From positions 3,959,757 to 4,023,756 of the forward strand of contig NZ_CP059348.1 in NCBI RefSeq assembly GCF_013702265.1: DNA of 64,000 bases. Direction: 5' to 3'. The notes under the pieces are model-generated. The model ran no database searches, was not told the origin of the DNA, and saw only the letters and a list, made by a program, of their open reading frames with translations. A program made the translations under genes and the position numbers. The DNA comes from Providencia rettgeri (lineage in GTDB: Bacteria > Pseudomonadota > Gammaproteobacteria > Enterobacterales > Enterobacteriaceae). This document shows positions 28,799 through 39,179 of this stretch, piece after piece; the stretch's first letter is position 1, and each line of letters starts with the position of its first letter.

Positions 28799-30034
28799 GT
28801 GAATAACATACGTAATGTCATCAACCAACTGCCTTTTTTACTATTATTTATCATGACTCTTGGCATGTTCACAAATGACACCCAAGGAGTTTTAAACATA
28901 TCAACTGCATTGCTTTTTGTATTTACTGTATATATTGCAATTACAAAAAAAATTAACGTACTTAGTGGGCTAAGTCGACTCATTAAAGGTCGAAAATTTT
29001 TGTTCCTTTTTTTAGCTTGGTGCTTATTTTGTGCAGCCTTCTTTACATATTCAGGTTTTACCGCAGATGCTTTCAAAGCGATATTTGAGGATTGGCGTTA
29101 TATTCTTGTTATTACGTTATTCTTGATTGTATTTCAAAATGATCAGAGTAAATCCCAAAAAGTCATCACATATGCCTTGATTTCCACTCTAGCATTTATT
29201 CTTTTTATTACGCCTATTTTAAAAATTATAAAAGGTAGTGACATGCCGATGTATCTTCAACTGAGGTATGGGTTTGCTCAGTATATGACACTACTTTTTC
29301 CTTTTACATTTAGCGCTATTTTTCTTTTTAAGAAGAAGCCATTAAAAATCTTAATGCTATTTCTTTCTATTATGGCATTTCTATTTTTACTCTATACTGG
29401 TAGCCGAGGCGGAATTTTATCTATTTCTATTGAGGTATTAATCTTATTAACTTTACTATCAAATAGTTACAAAAAAGCCTTTGTTCGCCTGTTCTTGGTG
29501 GGAGCTGTTACCTTATTACTTACTGTAATATCATATTTAAATATTCCTCAAGTAAAAAATAAAGTAAACCAATCACTATACTCAACAAATATTACATCAA
29601 ATAGAGATGTTCTCATTGAAACTAGACTACCTATCTTTTCTAAAGACCTATCAAGTTTACTTTTCGGAGTAGGCTACGGTTCTGTTGCTTACAATCAATT
29701 TTTGCATGATAACAATGCGCAACATGTTGTTGGTAAATTTTCAGAAAAGAAAAATTCTTATGTTTTTCATAATGATGAACCTTTCTTTCTTAATCTACTT
29801 TATAACATTGGTTTTATTGGGTTAATTCTGTTTAGCATTACATTTTTTATTAATATTAGAGATCTGATTAAGAGCATTCGAATTGAAAAAAATATTCTTA
29901 ATATTGGTTTACTGGCTTCATCCATCGGCTATTTTTTAGTCTATTGCCTATTTGAATTTATCTTCTTAGATATCTTTATTTTGTACAACATACTCACCGC
30001 GATCTTGATAAATAACGTTTTGGTGAAAAAATGA
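28799..30034 (+). CDS. waaL: O-antigen ligase WaaL
   Basis: The 411-residue inner-membrane protein has about ten to twelve transmembrane helices. It has TGSRGGILSISIE near residues 199-211, with the conserved Arg, and a large periplasmic loop carrying VFHNDEPFFLNLLYNIG near 320-337, which matches the histidine motif of WaaL ligases. It transfers polymerised O-antigen from undecaprenyl-PP to the lipid A core. The start is GTG at 28799 with AGGA eight bases upstream. It is transcribed alone, opposite to mutM and convergent with the core operon, whose last gene is just past a shared terminator. Confidence 0.85.
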   Translation: MNNIRNVINQLPFLLLFIMTLGMFTNDTQGVLNISTALLFVFTVYIAITKKINVLSGLSRLIKGRKFLFLFLAWCLFCAAFFTYSGFTADAFKAIFEDWRYILVITLFLIVFQNDQSKSQKVITYALISTLAFILFITPILKIIKGSDMPMYLQLRYGFAQYMTLLFPFTFSAIFLFKKKPLKILMLFLSIMAFLFLLYTGSRGGILSISIEVLILLTLLSNSYKKAFVRLFLVGAVTLLLTVISYLNIPQVKNKVNQSLYSTNITSNRDVLIETRLPIFSKDLSSLLFGVGYGSVAYNQFLHDNNAQHVVGKFSEKKNSYVFHNDEPFFLNLLYNIGFIGLILFSITFFINIRDLIKSIRIEKNILNIGLLASSIGYFLVYCLFEFIFLDIFILYNILTAILINNVLVKK

Positions 30035-30076
30035 CACAAAAAAGGCCATCAATACTGATGGCCTTTTTTGTGTCAT
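30031..30076. terminator. Perfect 21-bp bidirectional terminator at the waaL stop
   Basis: Two perfect 21-base arms enclose the loop ATAC. The left arm includes the waaL stop codon (TGA 30032-30034), and the right arm ends two bases before the stop of the convergent GT8 gene. Internal A6 and T6 runs within the arms give U runs for both directions. Confidence 0.9.
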
Positions 30077-30078
30077 AC

Positions 30079-31053
30079 TTAATGAGATGCTTTTTTCATT
30101 AAGTATTGAATTGTCGTCACAATAAACTGAAGATATTTACCATTTCTTCTGAGATGCGATTTCTTTCGAGAAAGCTGCTTATAACCTTCCGGTTTTAGTA
30201 ACGGTATATTCTTCCATGGTGAGTTTTTACGAGCACGTTCTAAATAATCATACTCTTCATAAAAATTTGCCCACTCATGGAAAGGCTTGGTTAGCCCCAC
30301 AAAATGAATAAAAACTACGCTGCCTGGGATCTTAGCCAGATGCCCCTTGCTCGTAATATACCAATCAAGAGAAAACATATAATTATAGTTTTCACTAATA
30401 TTGATTAGCTTATCGTTGAGCAATACATTTAGTGCATCTTGGTCTGGGTGTGAGAAATCATTTTTTTCAACTAACTCAATAACCTTGTTTGGAATATCAT
30501 TCTCAGCCAGATACTTGAGAGACATATATAAAAAACCTGAGTTAAAATACTTACTCATATCGATCGATAAACGTTGTTTTTCACTACAGAATTTATCTTT
30601 CACTGCATAAACAAAGGTATTTTCATCAAATTGTAAAGTCTTTAACTCTGCCATATTGCCTTTACAAATGATGTCAGCATCAAGGTATAACAAGTTATCA
30701 ATGGTATCCGAAAGATATGAAATAATGAGCAATCTAAAATAGATTGCATGGCTCCACGCTTTAGATGGAAGCGGTAGCTGCTTAAATTTTTCGTTATCAA
30801 TAAAGTAGATAGTTAACTTATGTGGAGTATTTTCGACTAATCCACGAAATAGTTTTTCATCAGGTAAATTATCGACAAAAAGGTGAAAATGGAAATTTGT
30901 TTCTTGATTATTGAGAAGAACCGATGCAATTGACGTACCGACACCGTATAAAAACTTCTCATCAACACCATAGCCAATGTGAAAATAACTATCTTCACTG
31001 TTTTGATTATCGTTTATTTTTATCAATGATTTAATCATATCATTGTTTATCAT
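30079..31053 (-). CDS. GT8 family LPS core glycosyltransferase (WaaO/WaaJ-like)
   Basis: The 324-residue protein has the GT8 layout: YFHIGYGVDEKFLYGVGTSI near residues 23-42, AIYFRLLIISYLSD near 103-116, and the metal-binding DxD in YLDADIICKG near 122-131. The C-terminal HFVGLTKPFHEW and a conserved helical tail match the LPS-specific C-terminal domain of WaaO/WaaJ/WaaR. It probably adds a glucose or galactose to the outer core from UDP-sugar in the cytoplasm. It is last of the waaQ-waaG-waaP-GT8 operon, 69 bases after waaP. Which outer-core position it builds cannot be told. Confidence 0.85.
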   Translation of the reverse strand: MINNDMIKSLIKINDNQNSEDSYFHIGYGVDEKFLYGVGTSIASVLLNNQETNFHFHLFVDNLPDEKLFRGLVENTPHKLTIYFIDNEKFKQLPLPSKAWSHAIYFRLLIISYLSDTIDNLLYLDADIICKGNMAELKTLQFDENTFVYAVKDKFCSEKQRLSIDMSKYFNSGFLYMSLKYLAENDIPNKVIELVEKNDFSHPDQDALNVLLNDKLINISENYNYMFSLDWYITSKGHLAKIPGSVVFIHFVGLTKPFHEWANFYEEYDYLERARKNSPWKNIPLLKPEGYKQLSRKKSHLRRNGKYLQFIVTTIQYLMKKASH

Positions 31054-31122
31054 GTCGTTACCTTTTACCTAATCAATCACAATGTTTGAATAACTGTCTA
31101 TGATGCTAATATTGAGTATCTT

Positions 31123-31920
31123 TTATAAACGATATTTTAAACTTCTTTGGCGAATTTTTTCTGCTCTTTGCTCAGAGATTCGCATTAATCGTTGCTCTTT
31201 CTTCAGTATCTCTTTTAACGGCATTTCAAAATAAACCTTCATAAATCGGAAAATATCTCGCTGAGTTAAACCGATTTCTAATGATGAAAAGTATAAACCA
31301 ATTAAGTCCTTATTTCGCCAGCGGGTAGGAACTGATGACCGTAGCTGTGCGCGATGCAAATCGATGACTGAGATTTTTAAATCTTGCAGATTTTCTGTGA
31401 ACGGTAGATGCAGTAAGAAATGGCAAATATAACAGTCGCGATGGTTAATACCGATGCGATGCATCTTACGTACCATCTCGGCAACTCGCCGGATCAACAT
31501 TTGCTTAGTTTTGAATTTAGGCGGCTGAGTGGCCCAATTAGCGCAGTAATCTTCTAAACTCACTGTTGGAGTGAGGTCTTCAGTAATAATAAATGAATGA
31601 CGTCGAAGTGGGTTCCACCCTTTTTGCCCGAAAGCGCGCCCGTTCATGGTATCAACGCCAGCTTCAGTCAATCGATGAATTGCATTCCATTCACGATCTG
31701 CACCTAAAACAGGTAAACGGAATGAGAATAAATTCTTCAAAACCTCTTTTAGCGTCGTGCCATAGTGAATCTTAATAAAATAGCTTTTATCATCAATCTG
31801 AAAACGCAATGTTCTGCGCGTTTCCAATGCACGAAAAACTTCACCATCCAATTTATCTGTTTCAACAAATGGGTCTTTATCTTTCCACAATTCGTTAAAA
31901 GGCGCTTTTAACTCAACCAT
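31123..31920 (-). CDS. waaP: LPS core heptose(I) kinase
   Basis: The 265-residue protein kinase-like enzyme phosphorylates heptose I of the inner core, an outer-membrane barrier determinant. The ATP-binding Lys is in [14 protein letters not shown] near residues 46-59 and the catalytic Asp162 is in [11 protein letters not shown], at the same position as in E. coli Waa[11 protein letters not shown] carries the metal-binding Asp. It overlaps waaG by eight bases and so is translationally coupled to it. Confidence 0.95.
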   Translation of the reverse strand: MVELKAPFNELWKDKDPFVETDKLDGEVFRALETRRTLRFQIDDKSYFIKIHYGTTLKEVLKNLFSFRLPVLGADREWNAIHRLTEAGVDTMNGRAFGQKGWNPLRRHSFIITEDLTPTVSLEDYCANWATQPPKFKTKQMLIRRVAEMVRKMHRIGINHRDCYICHFLLHLPFTENLQDLKISVIDLHRAQLRSSVPTRWRNKDLIGLYFSSLEIGLTQRDIFRFMKVYFEMPLKEILKKEQRLMRISEQRAEKIRQRSLKYRL

Positions 31921-33037
31921 TAGAGCATCCTAAAATAATATCGGCCGCTTTTTCCGGTAAACTGTACAGATCTTCTGTGTCTGCATAGTATTTAGCATTG
32001 TTTACCCATTGAGCTCGTTTTTGTGTATCTTGCAGGCTATCGCATAGCGCCTGATTTAAAACTGCCTGTTCAAACGGCTCATTGACCACAACGCCACACT
32101 GGGCTTTGTCGATAAACGACGCGTAACCACACACTTCCGTGACAATAATCGGCAGTCCCGCAACAATCGCTTCAAGTAGGACAATCCCAGCCGCTTCTTG
32201 GTAAGCCGGATGCATCAAAATATCCGCAGCGGCCATTAGCTCTGCAATATCATTGCGCCCGCTAAAAAATGAAACTTGTTTAGCAATTCCCAACGCTTCC
32301 GCTAAGCGTTGATATTTAGCGGGTTTGTCTTGCCCTACCACCATCAATAATGTGTTGTTTCTGATGCTTTCAGGTAATGCAGCCATTGCTTTGAGAGTTC
32401 TATCAACGCCCTTGCGTTTAAAATCGGACCCAACTTGAAGCAGCAAAAATGCAGACTCGGGAATTTGATTCTTTTCTCGATAGATACGTTTAGCATCCGC
32501 AATCTGTTGGTCATATTTTCGGTCAACGGCGATACCCGGAGGAAGCATATGAAAACGGTCACTTTCAGTTCCATAATGCTTTTCAAAATGGGCAATTTGA
32601 TGAGGAGTAAGCATCATTAGCTGCGTTTCCTTTCCTTTTTGGAAGACGGCTTTTTCAAAAGCAGCATAATGTTTATAGCGCGGAGTCAGCTTATAGAAAA
32701 AACCTTTTTCTTCAGCCACTTTTTGCGCATAACAAACATCCGCAGCAAAATATACATCCAAATCAGGCATTTTATTAAAGCCAATGATTCTATCTGCAGG
32801 ATGTTGCTTCAGATGTGCCATGACCCATTCACAGTATTGGGCATTTCGTCCATGGTTAGTGCCTGAACTGGTAGGAACAATAATAATTTCAAACTGTTCC
32901 GGACGTTCACCTTCCCATGATTGGGTATAAACACGAATATGGTGTCCACGAGCTTGGCAAGCCATCGCAATACGTAAAAAGTCGCGTTGTAGCCCACCAA
33001 ATGGAAAATATTTATACAGACAAAATGCCAATACCAT
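31913..33037 (-). CDS. waaG: LPS core glucosyltransferase I
   Basis: This 374-residue GT4 enzyme adds the first outer-core glucose to heptose II using UDP-Glc. It follows E. coli WaaG closely: [17 protein letters not shown] at the N-terminus, [19 protein letters not shown] near residues 94-112, [13 protein letters not shown] near 197-209 and the EX7E motif in [15 protein letters not shown] near 276-290. One base separates its ATG from the waaQ stop, and it overlaps waaP by eight. The close match to the Escherichia type argues against a WabG-type galacturonic acid transferase at this step. Confidence 0.95.
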   Translation of the reverse strand: MVLAFCLYKYFPFGGLQRDFLRIAMACQARGHHIRVYTQSWEGERPEQFEIIIVPTSSGTNHGRNAQYCEWVMAHLKQHPADRIIGFNKMPDLDVYFAADVCYAQKVAEEKGFFYKLTPRYKHYAAFEKAVFQKGKETQLMMLTPHQIAHFEKHYGTESDRFHMLPPGIAVDRKYDQQIADAKRIYREKNQIPESAFLLLQVGSDFKRKGVDRTLKAMAALPESIRNNTLLMVVGQDKPAKYQRLAEALGIAKQVSFFSGRNDIAELMAAADILMHPAYQEAAGIVLLEAIVAGLPIIVTEVCGYASFIDKAQCGVVVNEPFEQAVLNQALCDSLQDTQKRAQWVNNAKYYADTEDLYSLPEKAADIILGCSNG

Positions 33038-33038
33038 C

Positions 33039-34103
33039 TTAGTACCTTCCCATCATTGAGCGCATATTCATCGGTAGCATTTGCTCCGTCGCTTCAATCA
33101 CATCACTCGCAGGGATCACGGAGAGATATTTTTTATTGCGGTCTAGTTCATCTCTAGGTGGCATATTTTCATAATCTCCTGCCCAGAATTTCACCACATT
33201 ATCGCTCCATGGACGCCAGAAAATATGGTTTGTGGCGCCAAATAGGCACACGATGGGAGTTTTAACCGCGGCAGCAATATGCATCGGTGCAGAATCGACG
33301 CCAATAAAAAGAGCGGCGTGCGCAATTAATGCACCTAATTCAGGGAAGGATGTTTTTCCTGCAAGCTCAGTCGTTGGCTTGGTTTGGCAATTTTCCGCAA
33401 TTTCATTCACACACGCTAAGTCTTCTTTGCTTGGGCCCGATGTTAATACCACTTGATAGCCACGAGACTGCAATGCATCAATGACGGCTGAGAATTTTTC
33501 ATTATCCCAACATTTAAAAATTTGCCGGGCAGTAGGCTGGATCACGACATAGCTGCTGTGAACGCCAAGATCTAACAGTCTTTGATCAATTTTTTTCCAA
33601 TCATCTTCCGCATAAGACATAGTTAGGTCTGTTTTGAATTCTTGGATCCCTAACGGCTTTAATACAGAAAGATTGTTTAAAACAACATGCTCCCCTTCAG
33701 GGGGAGTAAGATGCGTAAAGCTATTTCGCCAAAATTTCGAATCACGATGACCGAAATCGTGCGAAATCTTAGTTTCTGCGGGAATGGCGCGAACGAGTAA
33801 CGAAACCATCCATTGGTCAGCAAGGTTAACGACCAAATCATATTGATTACGACGTAATTTAAACAGCAGACTTAAAAAGTTGCAGGCTTTGCTCAAACCA
33901 CCACTTTTCTTACCTTTCATACCATATAGTGTATGGATCTCTTGGTTTTCCGACAAAATGGGAATGGTGTCCTGATAAAGCAAAACATCAATCTGGGCAT
34001 CAGGATAATTTTGCTTTAATGAGCTGATAACAGGCGTCGTCAGTAGCATGTCACCATGAAACCGCATCTTGATTACAAGAATTTTTTTATACTGTTTTTT
34101 CAC
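33039..34103 (-). CDS. waaQ: LPS heptosyltransferase III
   Basis: The 354-residue GT9 protein adds the branch heptose to heptose II. It has ILVIKMRFHGDMLLTTPVI near residues 8-26 with the catalytic Asp, VIQPTARQIFKCWDNEKF near 187-204, IGVDSAPMHIAAAVKTP near 264-280 and CLFGATNHIFWRPW near 283-296. The start is GTG at 34101-34103 with AAGAG upstream. It heads the waaQ-waaG-waaP-GT8 operon. No ops/JUMPStart element was found in the 211-base gap to rpmG. Confidence 0.93.
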   Translation of the reverse strand: MKKQYKKILVIKMRFHGDMLLTTPVISSLKQNYPDAQIDVLLYQDTIPILSENQEIHTLYGMKGKKSGGLSKACNFLSLLFKLRRNQYDLVVNLADQWMVSLLVRAIPAETKISHDFGHRDSKFWRNSFTHLTPPEGEHVVLNNLSVLKPLGIQEFKTDLTMSYAEDDWKKIDQRLLDLGVHSSYVVIQPTARQIFKCWDNEKFSAVIDALQSRGYQVVLTSGPSKEDLACVNEIAENCQTKPTTELAGKTSFPELGALIAHAALFIGVDSAPMHIAAAVKTPIVCLFGATNHIFWRPWSDNVVKFWAGDYENMPPRDELDRNKKYLSVIPASDVIEATEQMLPMNMRSMMGRY

Positions 34104-34273
34104 CAGGAGCTCTTAATCAGGTCTAGTAGATAAATTGATATGGATATTTGACAATAAAATGCGTTATTAATTCCATGAATACTGAATATGTTACTACGTT
34201 CAGATTAATGGTTATAGTTTTTAATCAATATCCCAGTGGATAGCCACTTTATGGCTAATTTTTGACATAAAAA

Positions 34274-34293
34274 AACCCAGCCTAAGCTGGGTT
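34274..34293 (-). terminator. Terminator of the rpmB-rpmG operon
   Basis: An eight-base stem AACCCAGC/GCTGGGTT with a four-base loop is followed on the minus strand by a run of Us (34268-34273). It lies just downstream of rpmG and separates it from waaQ. Confidence 0.85.
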
Positions 34294-34314
34294 CTTCGTA
34301 CGCAGAAAGCAAAA

Positions 34315-34485
<171 letters not shown>

Positions 34486-34493
34486 TTAGCTCC

Positions 34494-34751
<258 letters not shown>

Positions 34752-34909
34752 TCAGCTCGAGCTTTTTTGTTCTGGGCTTGACTGCCTCGTCAGGCTTAGG
34801 AGCCCATCTCAGCAAACTTTTAAGTGATCAACAAAATATCTTTATCTTAGCAAAAAAATTTACTGAGATAGGCTCTTCTCGTCAAACCCGAGATCCTTAA
34901 AGGTGGCGT

Positions 34910-34938
34910 AGTATACGCTTTCAATCGTTTTCACTCAA
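34910..34938 (-). promoter_or_regulatory. rpmB-rpmG promoter
   Basis: On the minus strand TTGAGT and TATACT are exactly 17 bases apart, a near-consensus sigma70 promoter. It lies about 180 bases before the rpmB ATG and just after the end of radC. Confidence 0.75.
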
Positions 34939-34983
34939 GCCCAACACAGCAAAAGTTGTCATTTTTTAGTCAAAAAAATGATT

Positions 34984-35649
34984 TTACAGCCATCCGCGCT
35001 CAGCAAATGAGGTACAAGATTTGTGTCCAACCACAAAATGATCAAGTAATTTAATCCCCATCATGTCACAAGCACTCTGAATTCGCTCAGTCACATACTT
35101 ATCTGCCATGCTTGGCTCGGGGTTTCCTGATGGGTGATTATGGGCAAGCACTATCGCTCTGGCATTCATTTTCATGGCAAACCGGATAATTTCTCTTGGA
35201 TGCACTTCAACACGATTGATTGTGCCTTTAAACATCTCTTCATGGCAAATCACCTGATGCTGATTATTCAAAAATAGCACCATGAAAACTTCTCGCTCCT
35301 GCCCTGAAAATAATTCAAGCAACCTCGATTTCAATGTATCGGGATTATCCATCACATCATCACAAAGAACTTGCGCAGAGAAACAGCGCCTTGCGAGCTC
35401 ACTCGCTGCTTGCAATTGGCTTAATTTACAAACCCCCAGCCCTTTACATTCAATCAGCTTTGCGTAGTCAGCTTGCACTAATAAATAGAGTGAACCAAAC
35501 TCATGAAGTAAGCGCTGAGCAAGTTGTAAAACGGGTTCACCCCGTGTTCCAGTGCGCAGAAAAATCGCTAATAATTCTGCATCTGATAATGATGCAGCCC
35601 CATACGCCAACATTTTTTCTCGTGGTAAAAGCTCCATATATTCGTGCAT
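34984..35649 (-). CDS. radC: RadC family JAMM/MPN+ domain protein (YicR)
   Basis: The 221-residue protein starts at 35649 (MHEYMELLPREKMLAYG), where GAGGGTGA lies upstream; an in-frame start at 35712 would add 21 residues that do not resemble relatives. An N-terminal helix-hairpin-helix-like region (SLSDAELLAIFLRTGTRG) is followed by the JAMM metal motif AHNHPSGNPEPSMAD near residues 167-181, with a Glu earlier as general base. The historic link to DNA repair is doubtful and no activity is established. It diverges from coaBC. Confidence 0.9.
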   Translation of the reverse strand: MHEYMELLPREKMLAYGAASLSDAELLAIFLRTGTRGEPVLQLAQRLLHEFGSLYLLVQADYAKLIECKGLGVCKLSQLQAASELARRCFSAQVLCDDVMDNPDTLKSRLLELFSGQEREVFMVLFLNNQHQVICHEEMFKGTINRVEVHPREIIRFAMKMNARAIVLAHNHPSGNPEPSMADKYVTERIQSACDMMGIKLLDHFVVGHKSCTSFAERGWL

Positions 35650-35831
35650 CGACTCACCCTCTTTCGCGTCGTTGCCCTCTTTGTAGCCAACCAACATGCT
35701 CAGGGCAATCATCTAAACTAGCCTTTGCGTAGCGCTTCGCAAAAATAGCATCGGGATACAAAATCGGCTCTCTCACCAAGCTCATTGATATGGTAAGATG
35801 CCCCCCATGTTGACCAAATCGGACAGAGACC

Positions 35832-37088
35832 ATGACTCAACAAACTTCAGTTAACTCATTATTAGGTAAGCGAATTGTTCTTGGTATCAGTGGTGGAATA
35901 GCCGCTTATAAAATTCCTGAACTCACTCGCCGACTGCGTGATGAAGGGGCATCTGTACGTGTTGTCATGACACCTGCGGCAAAAGCGTTCATTACACCTC
36001 TCACGTTGCAAGCCGTTTCCGGTTATCCGGTCGCTGATGATTTGCTAGACCCTGCCGCTGAGGCCGCAATGGGTCACATTGAATTGGCAAAATGGGCTGA
36101 TATAATTATTTTAGCGCCAGCAACTGCCGATTTAATCGCACGATTAAGTGCTGGCATGGCGAATGATTTACTCACGACTGTTTGTCTTGCATCTGCGGCG
36201 CCTATTGCCGTCGTGCCTGCGATGAATCAACAAATGTATCGCGCAGCGGCAACACAGGATAATTTAATCAGACTGCAACAACGCCAGTGTATGATTTGGG
36301 GCCCTGATGAAGGCAGCCAAGCATGTGGTGATGTCGGTCCCGGGCGCATGATTGACCCATTAGCGATTGTGAAATTAGCTAGCCAGCATTTTCAATCATG
36401 TTTAGATCAGCAATCCCGTTCAGATCTAGACGGGATTTCAATCATGGTCACGGCAGGCCCAACCCGTGAAGATTTAGATCCTGTACGCTTTATCAGTAAT
36501 CACAGTTCTGGAAAAATGGGTTTTGCTATCGCGCAAGCCGCCAGTGAACGCGGAGCGAATGTCACTCTCGTTGCTGGCCCTGTTAATCTAGTAACACCGA
36601 ATGGTGTAAACCGCATTAACGTGACGAGCGCCCTTGAGATGTATGAACAAGTACACCAGTCTATTACTGAGCAAGATATTTTTATCGGCTGTGCTGCGGT
36701 GGCAGATTACCGGGCTAAAACTGTCGCTGAAAATAAAATTAAGAAACAAGGGGATGAAGTTTCCATTACCCTTGTACAAAATCCTGACATTGTGGCAAGT
36801 GTAGGAAAACTGACGCAAAATCGTCCTTATGTAGTCGGTTTCGCGGCAGAAACCCAAAATGTCGAAGAATATGCACGACAAAAGCGCCAACAAAAGCAAC
36901 TTGATTTAATTTGTGCGAATGACGTTTCCTTAGCGGATAATGGTTTTAATAGTGATAACAATGCACTACATCTATTTGATGCCCACGGCGATGTTCGATT
37001 ACCACACAGTAGTAAAATTGAATTAAGCCACCATTTACTTGACGAGATACTCCAACGTTATGAAAAAAATCGATCTGAAAATTCTTGA
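35832..37088 (+). CDS. coaBC: Bifunctional phosphopantothenoylcysteine decarboxylase/synthetase
   Basis: The 418-residue flavoprotein (Dfp) carries out steps two and three of CoA synthesis. The CoaC half (about residues 1-190) has [18 protein letters not shown] near 129-136 and the catalytic Cys165 in [12 protein letters not shown]. The CoaB half begins near [19 protein letters not shown] (about 206) and includes [12 protein letters not shown] and ENKIKKQ with the catalytic Lys. Its last 29 bases overlap dut in another frame. coaD, the next pathway step, lies about 8 kb to the left. Confidence 0.95.
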   Translation: MTQQTSVNSLLGKRIVLGISGGIAAYKIPELTRRLRDEGASVRVVMTPAAKAFITPLTLQAVSGYPVADDLLDPAAEAAMGHIELAKWADIIILAPATADLIARLSAGMANDLLTTVCLASAAPIAVVPAMNQQMYRAAATQDNLIRLQQRQCMIWGPDEGSQACGDVGPGRMIDPLAIVKLASQHFQSCLDQQSRSDLDGISIMVTAGPTREDLDPVRFISNHSSGKMGFAIAQAASERGANVTLVAGPVNLVTPNGVNRINVTSALEMYEQVHQSITEQDIFIGCAAVADYRAKTVAENKIKKQGDEVSITLVQNPDIVASVGKLTQNRPYVVGFAAETQNVEEYARQKRQQKQLDLICANDVSLADNGFNSDNNALHLFDAHGDVRLPHSSKIELSHHLLDEILQRYEKNRSENS

Positions 37089-37515
37089 TGCCCGTATTGG
37101 GAACGAGTTTCCACTGCCAACTTACGCGACCACTGGCTCTGCGGGTTTAGATTTACGTGCATGTCTTGATGCACCTATCGATTTAGCGCCGGGTCAAACT
37201 GAATTGATCCCAACGGGTCTAGCTATCCATATTGCGGACGAGCAACTTGCCGCAGTGATCCTGCCGCGTTCAGGTTTAGGTCATAAGCATGGCGTTGTAC
37301 TGGGTAACTTAGTCGGTTTAATCGACTCTGACTACCAAGGCCAACTGATGGTGTCTGTATGGAACCGTGGCGATAAAACATTCACCGTTGAACCAGGTGA
37401 ACGTATGGCACAAATGGTCTTTGTTCCTGTTGTTCAGGCACAATTCAATATTGTGGATGACTTTGACGCGACAGAGCGTGGTGAAGGCGGTTTCGGTCAC
37501 TCTGGTCGCCAATAA
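37060..37515 (+). CDS. dut: dUTP diphosphatase
   Basis: The 151-residue trimeric dUTPase keeps dUTP low and makes dUMP. An in-frame ATG at 37039 would add seven residues; 37060 ([14 protein letters not shown]) matches the E. coli start and length. Motifs are [10 protein letters not shown] near residues 27-36, [16 protein letters not shown] near 69-84, GLIDSDYQG near 86-94 and the C-terminal [11 protein letters not shown] that closes over the active site. It starts inside the end of coaBC (29-base overlap), so the two are coupled. Confidence 0.96.
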   Translation: MKKIDLKILDARIGNEFPLPTYATTGSAGLDLRACLDAPIDLAPGQTELIPTGLAIHIADEQLAAVILPRSGLGHKHGVVLGNLVGLIDSDYQGQLMVSVWNRGDKTFTVEPGERMAQMVFVPVVQAQFNIVDDFDATERGEGGFGHSGRQ

Positions 37516-37556
37516 TGGGTCTCCAATAAGTCGAACCTATTCACGTTGAAATACCG

Positions 37557-37585
37557 AATATAGGCGTCCTACAAGCGCCTATATT
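37557..37585. terminator. Hairpin after dut
   Basis: AATATAGGCG pairs with CGCCTATATT around a nine-base loop; a short T-rich stretch follows. It probably ends the coaBC-dut transcript, although the U run is weak. Confidence 0.55.
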
Positions 37586-37748
37586 TATGAATAAAAACAA
37601 TCAGTAAGGTATTTATTTACCTCGTGAATAGCTTAGATTTGGTTATAATCTCTACATATTTTAAATCTGTTTTATTCTGAGTGTGACTTTACTCAGAGCG
37701 AAATTTTGGATAGTTTGTCTTGCTGTTTTAGCAGGGGTCTTATCAGAC

Positions 37749-38345
37749 ATGGCAGAGAATACAATACAAAAACGTAACAGACGTGATGAGATTTTACAGG
37801 CTCTTGCGTTAATGTTAGAAAGTAGCGATGGTAGCCAGCGTATTACAACGGCAAAACTCGCTGCGACAGTCGGTGTTTCAGAAGCTGCACTATATCGTCA
37901 TTTTCCAAGCAAAATGAAGATGTTCGACAGCTTAATTGAATTTATTGAAGATTCACTTGTTTCCCGCATCAACCTGATTTTAGCGGACGAAAAAGATACA
38001 CTTGTCCGGATTAAACTGGTTTTAGCGCTAATTTTAGGTTTCTCTGAGAAAAACCCTGGATTAACGCGTATAATGACGGGTCATGCGCTAATGTTCGAGC
38101 AAGATAGGCTGCAAGGGCGCATTAACCAATTATTCGAACGTATCGAATCACAGCTGCGACAAGTATTAAAAGAGAAAAAAATCCGTGATGGACACGGTTT
38201 TATCCATGACGAATCACTATTAGCTTCTCAACTATTAGCCTTCTGTGAAGGTATGCTGTCCCGCTTCGTACGTTCTGAGTTTCGTTACCGTCCAACGGTA
38301 GAATTTGAAACTCGCTGGCCTTTAATTTTGGCTCAGCTACAATAA
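37749..38345 (+). CDS. slmA: Nucleoid occlusion factor SlmA
   Basis: The 198-residue TetR-family DNA-binding protein prevents FtsZ ring assembly over the nucleoid. Starting at 37749 ([19 protein letters not shown]) gives the E. coli length; an upstream start at 37683 would add 22 hydrophobic residues with no homology. The helix-turn-helix is [23 protein letters not shown], split here as [14 protein letters not shown] and ALYRHFPSK, near residues 33-55. The C-terminal domain binds FtsZ. It lies between dut and pyrE as in E. coli. Confidence 0.95.
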   Translation: MAENTIQKRNRRDEILQALALMLESSDGSQRITTAKLAATVGVSEAALYRHFPSKMKMFDSLIEFIEDSLVSRINLILADEKDTLVRIKLVLALILGFSEKNPGLTRIMTGHALMFEQDRLQGRINQLFERIESQLRQVLKEKKIRDGHGFIHDESLLASQLLAFCEGMLSRFVRSEFRYRPTVEFETRWPLILAQLQ

Positions 38346-38365
38346 CCGCTTATTTATACTACTCA

Positions 38366-38397
38366 CCCCGCCCATTATTGGGCGAGGGCTTTTTTTC
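38366..38397. terminator. Terminator between slmA and pyrE
   Basis: CGCCCA/TGGGCG stem, extendable with one mismatch, loop TTAT, then GGGCTTTTTTT on the plus strand. It ends slmA; pyrE converges from the right. Confidence 0.8.
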
Positions 38398-38399
38398 AA

Positions 38400-39041
38400 T
38401 TAAATTCCGTACTGATCACGATACGCTTTCATTGCAGCAAGATGCTGTTGCATATCTTCTTTTTCCGCTAAATACGTAATTAAGTCGCTCATTGTGATGA
38501 TCGAATACACTTTACAGCCATAATCACGTTCCACTTCCTGCACCGCAGAAATTTCCCCTTTCCCTTTTTCTTGACGATCTAAACACAGCAACACGCCGCT
38601 CAACGTTGCTTCTTGCTGTTTGATAATTTCCATCGACTCACGAATTGCCGTACCTGCCGTAATCACATCATCAACGACCACCACACGGCCTTGCAGTGGA
38701 CTACCCACTAATGTGCCGCCTTCCCCGTGGTCTTTCGCTTCCTTACGATTAAAACAATATGGCATATCAATATCATGATGTTCCGCCAATGCGACTGCTG
38801 TTGTGGTCGCAATCGGAATACCTTTATAGGCTGGGCCAAAAATCACATCACACTCAATTGCACTTTCTTTTAACGCTTGTGCATAAAAACGACCGACAAG
38901 AGCCAAGTCACGCCCTGTATTAAATAGCCCCGCATTAAAGAAATAGGGACTCTTACGACCTGATTTCAGCGTAAACTCACCAAATTTCAGTACCTGTTTT
39001 TTCATGGCAAGTTCAATAAAATCGCGCTGATAGGCTTTCAT
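38400..39041 (-). CDS. pyrE: Orotate phosphoribosyltransferase
   Basis: The 213-residue enzyme condenses orotate with PRPP in pyrimidine synthesis. [17 protein letters not shown] near residues 27-43 binds substrate, and the PRPP loop is [17 protein letters not shown] near 119-135. The length equals the E. coli protein. It is downstream of rph, separated by 138 bases that contain a terminator-like attenuator, so expression probably depends on UTP supply as in E. coli. Confidence 0.96.
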   Translation of the reverse strand: MKAYQRDFIELAMKKQVLKFGEFTLKSGRKSPYFFNAGLFNTGRDLALVGRFYAQALKESAIECDVIFGPAYKGIPIATTTAVALAEHHDIDMPYCFNRKEAKDHGEGGTLVGSPLQGRVVVVDDVITAGTAIRESMEIIKQQEATLSGVLLCLDRQEKGKGEISAVQEVERDYGCKVYSIITMSDLITYLAEKEDMQQHLAAMKAYRDQYGI

Positions 39042-39140
39042 TGGTCATTCTCCTCAATTAATTTGTATTGGTCTTTTTTTGAAACGACTTTCGCGGTTTA
39101 TCTTCATCAGTAAACAACTTAATCAATAAACTGCGGGCAT

Positions 39141-39164
39141 AAAAAAGGCGACTTTTCAGCCGCC
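39141..39164 (-). promoter_or_regulatory. pyrE attenuator hairpin
   Basis: On the minus strand a seven-base stem (one G-U pair) with a GAAA loop is followed by six Us. It begins 15 bases after the rph stop. In E. coli, coupling of rph translation to transcription in low UTP prevents termination before pyrE, and the same geometry is kept here. Confidence 0.8.
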
Positions 39165-39179
39165 TATTTAATAATAAAT

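Noticed and set aside
34104..34270. Possible ops/JUMPStart element upstream of waaQ
   Set aside because: No GGCGGTAG core was found on the waaQ strand in this gap.
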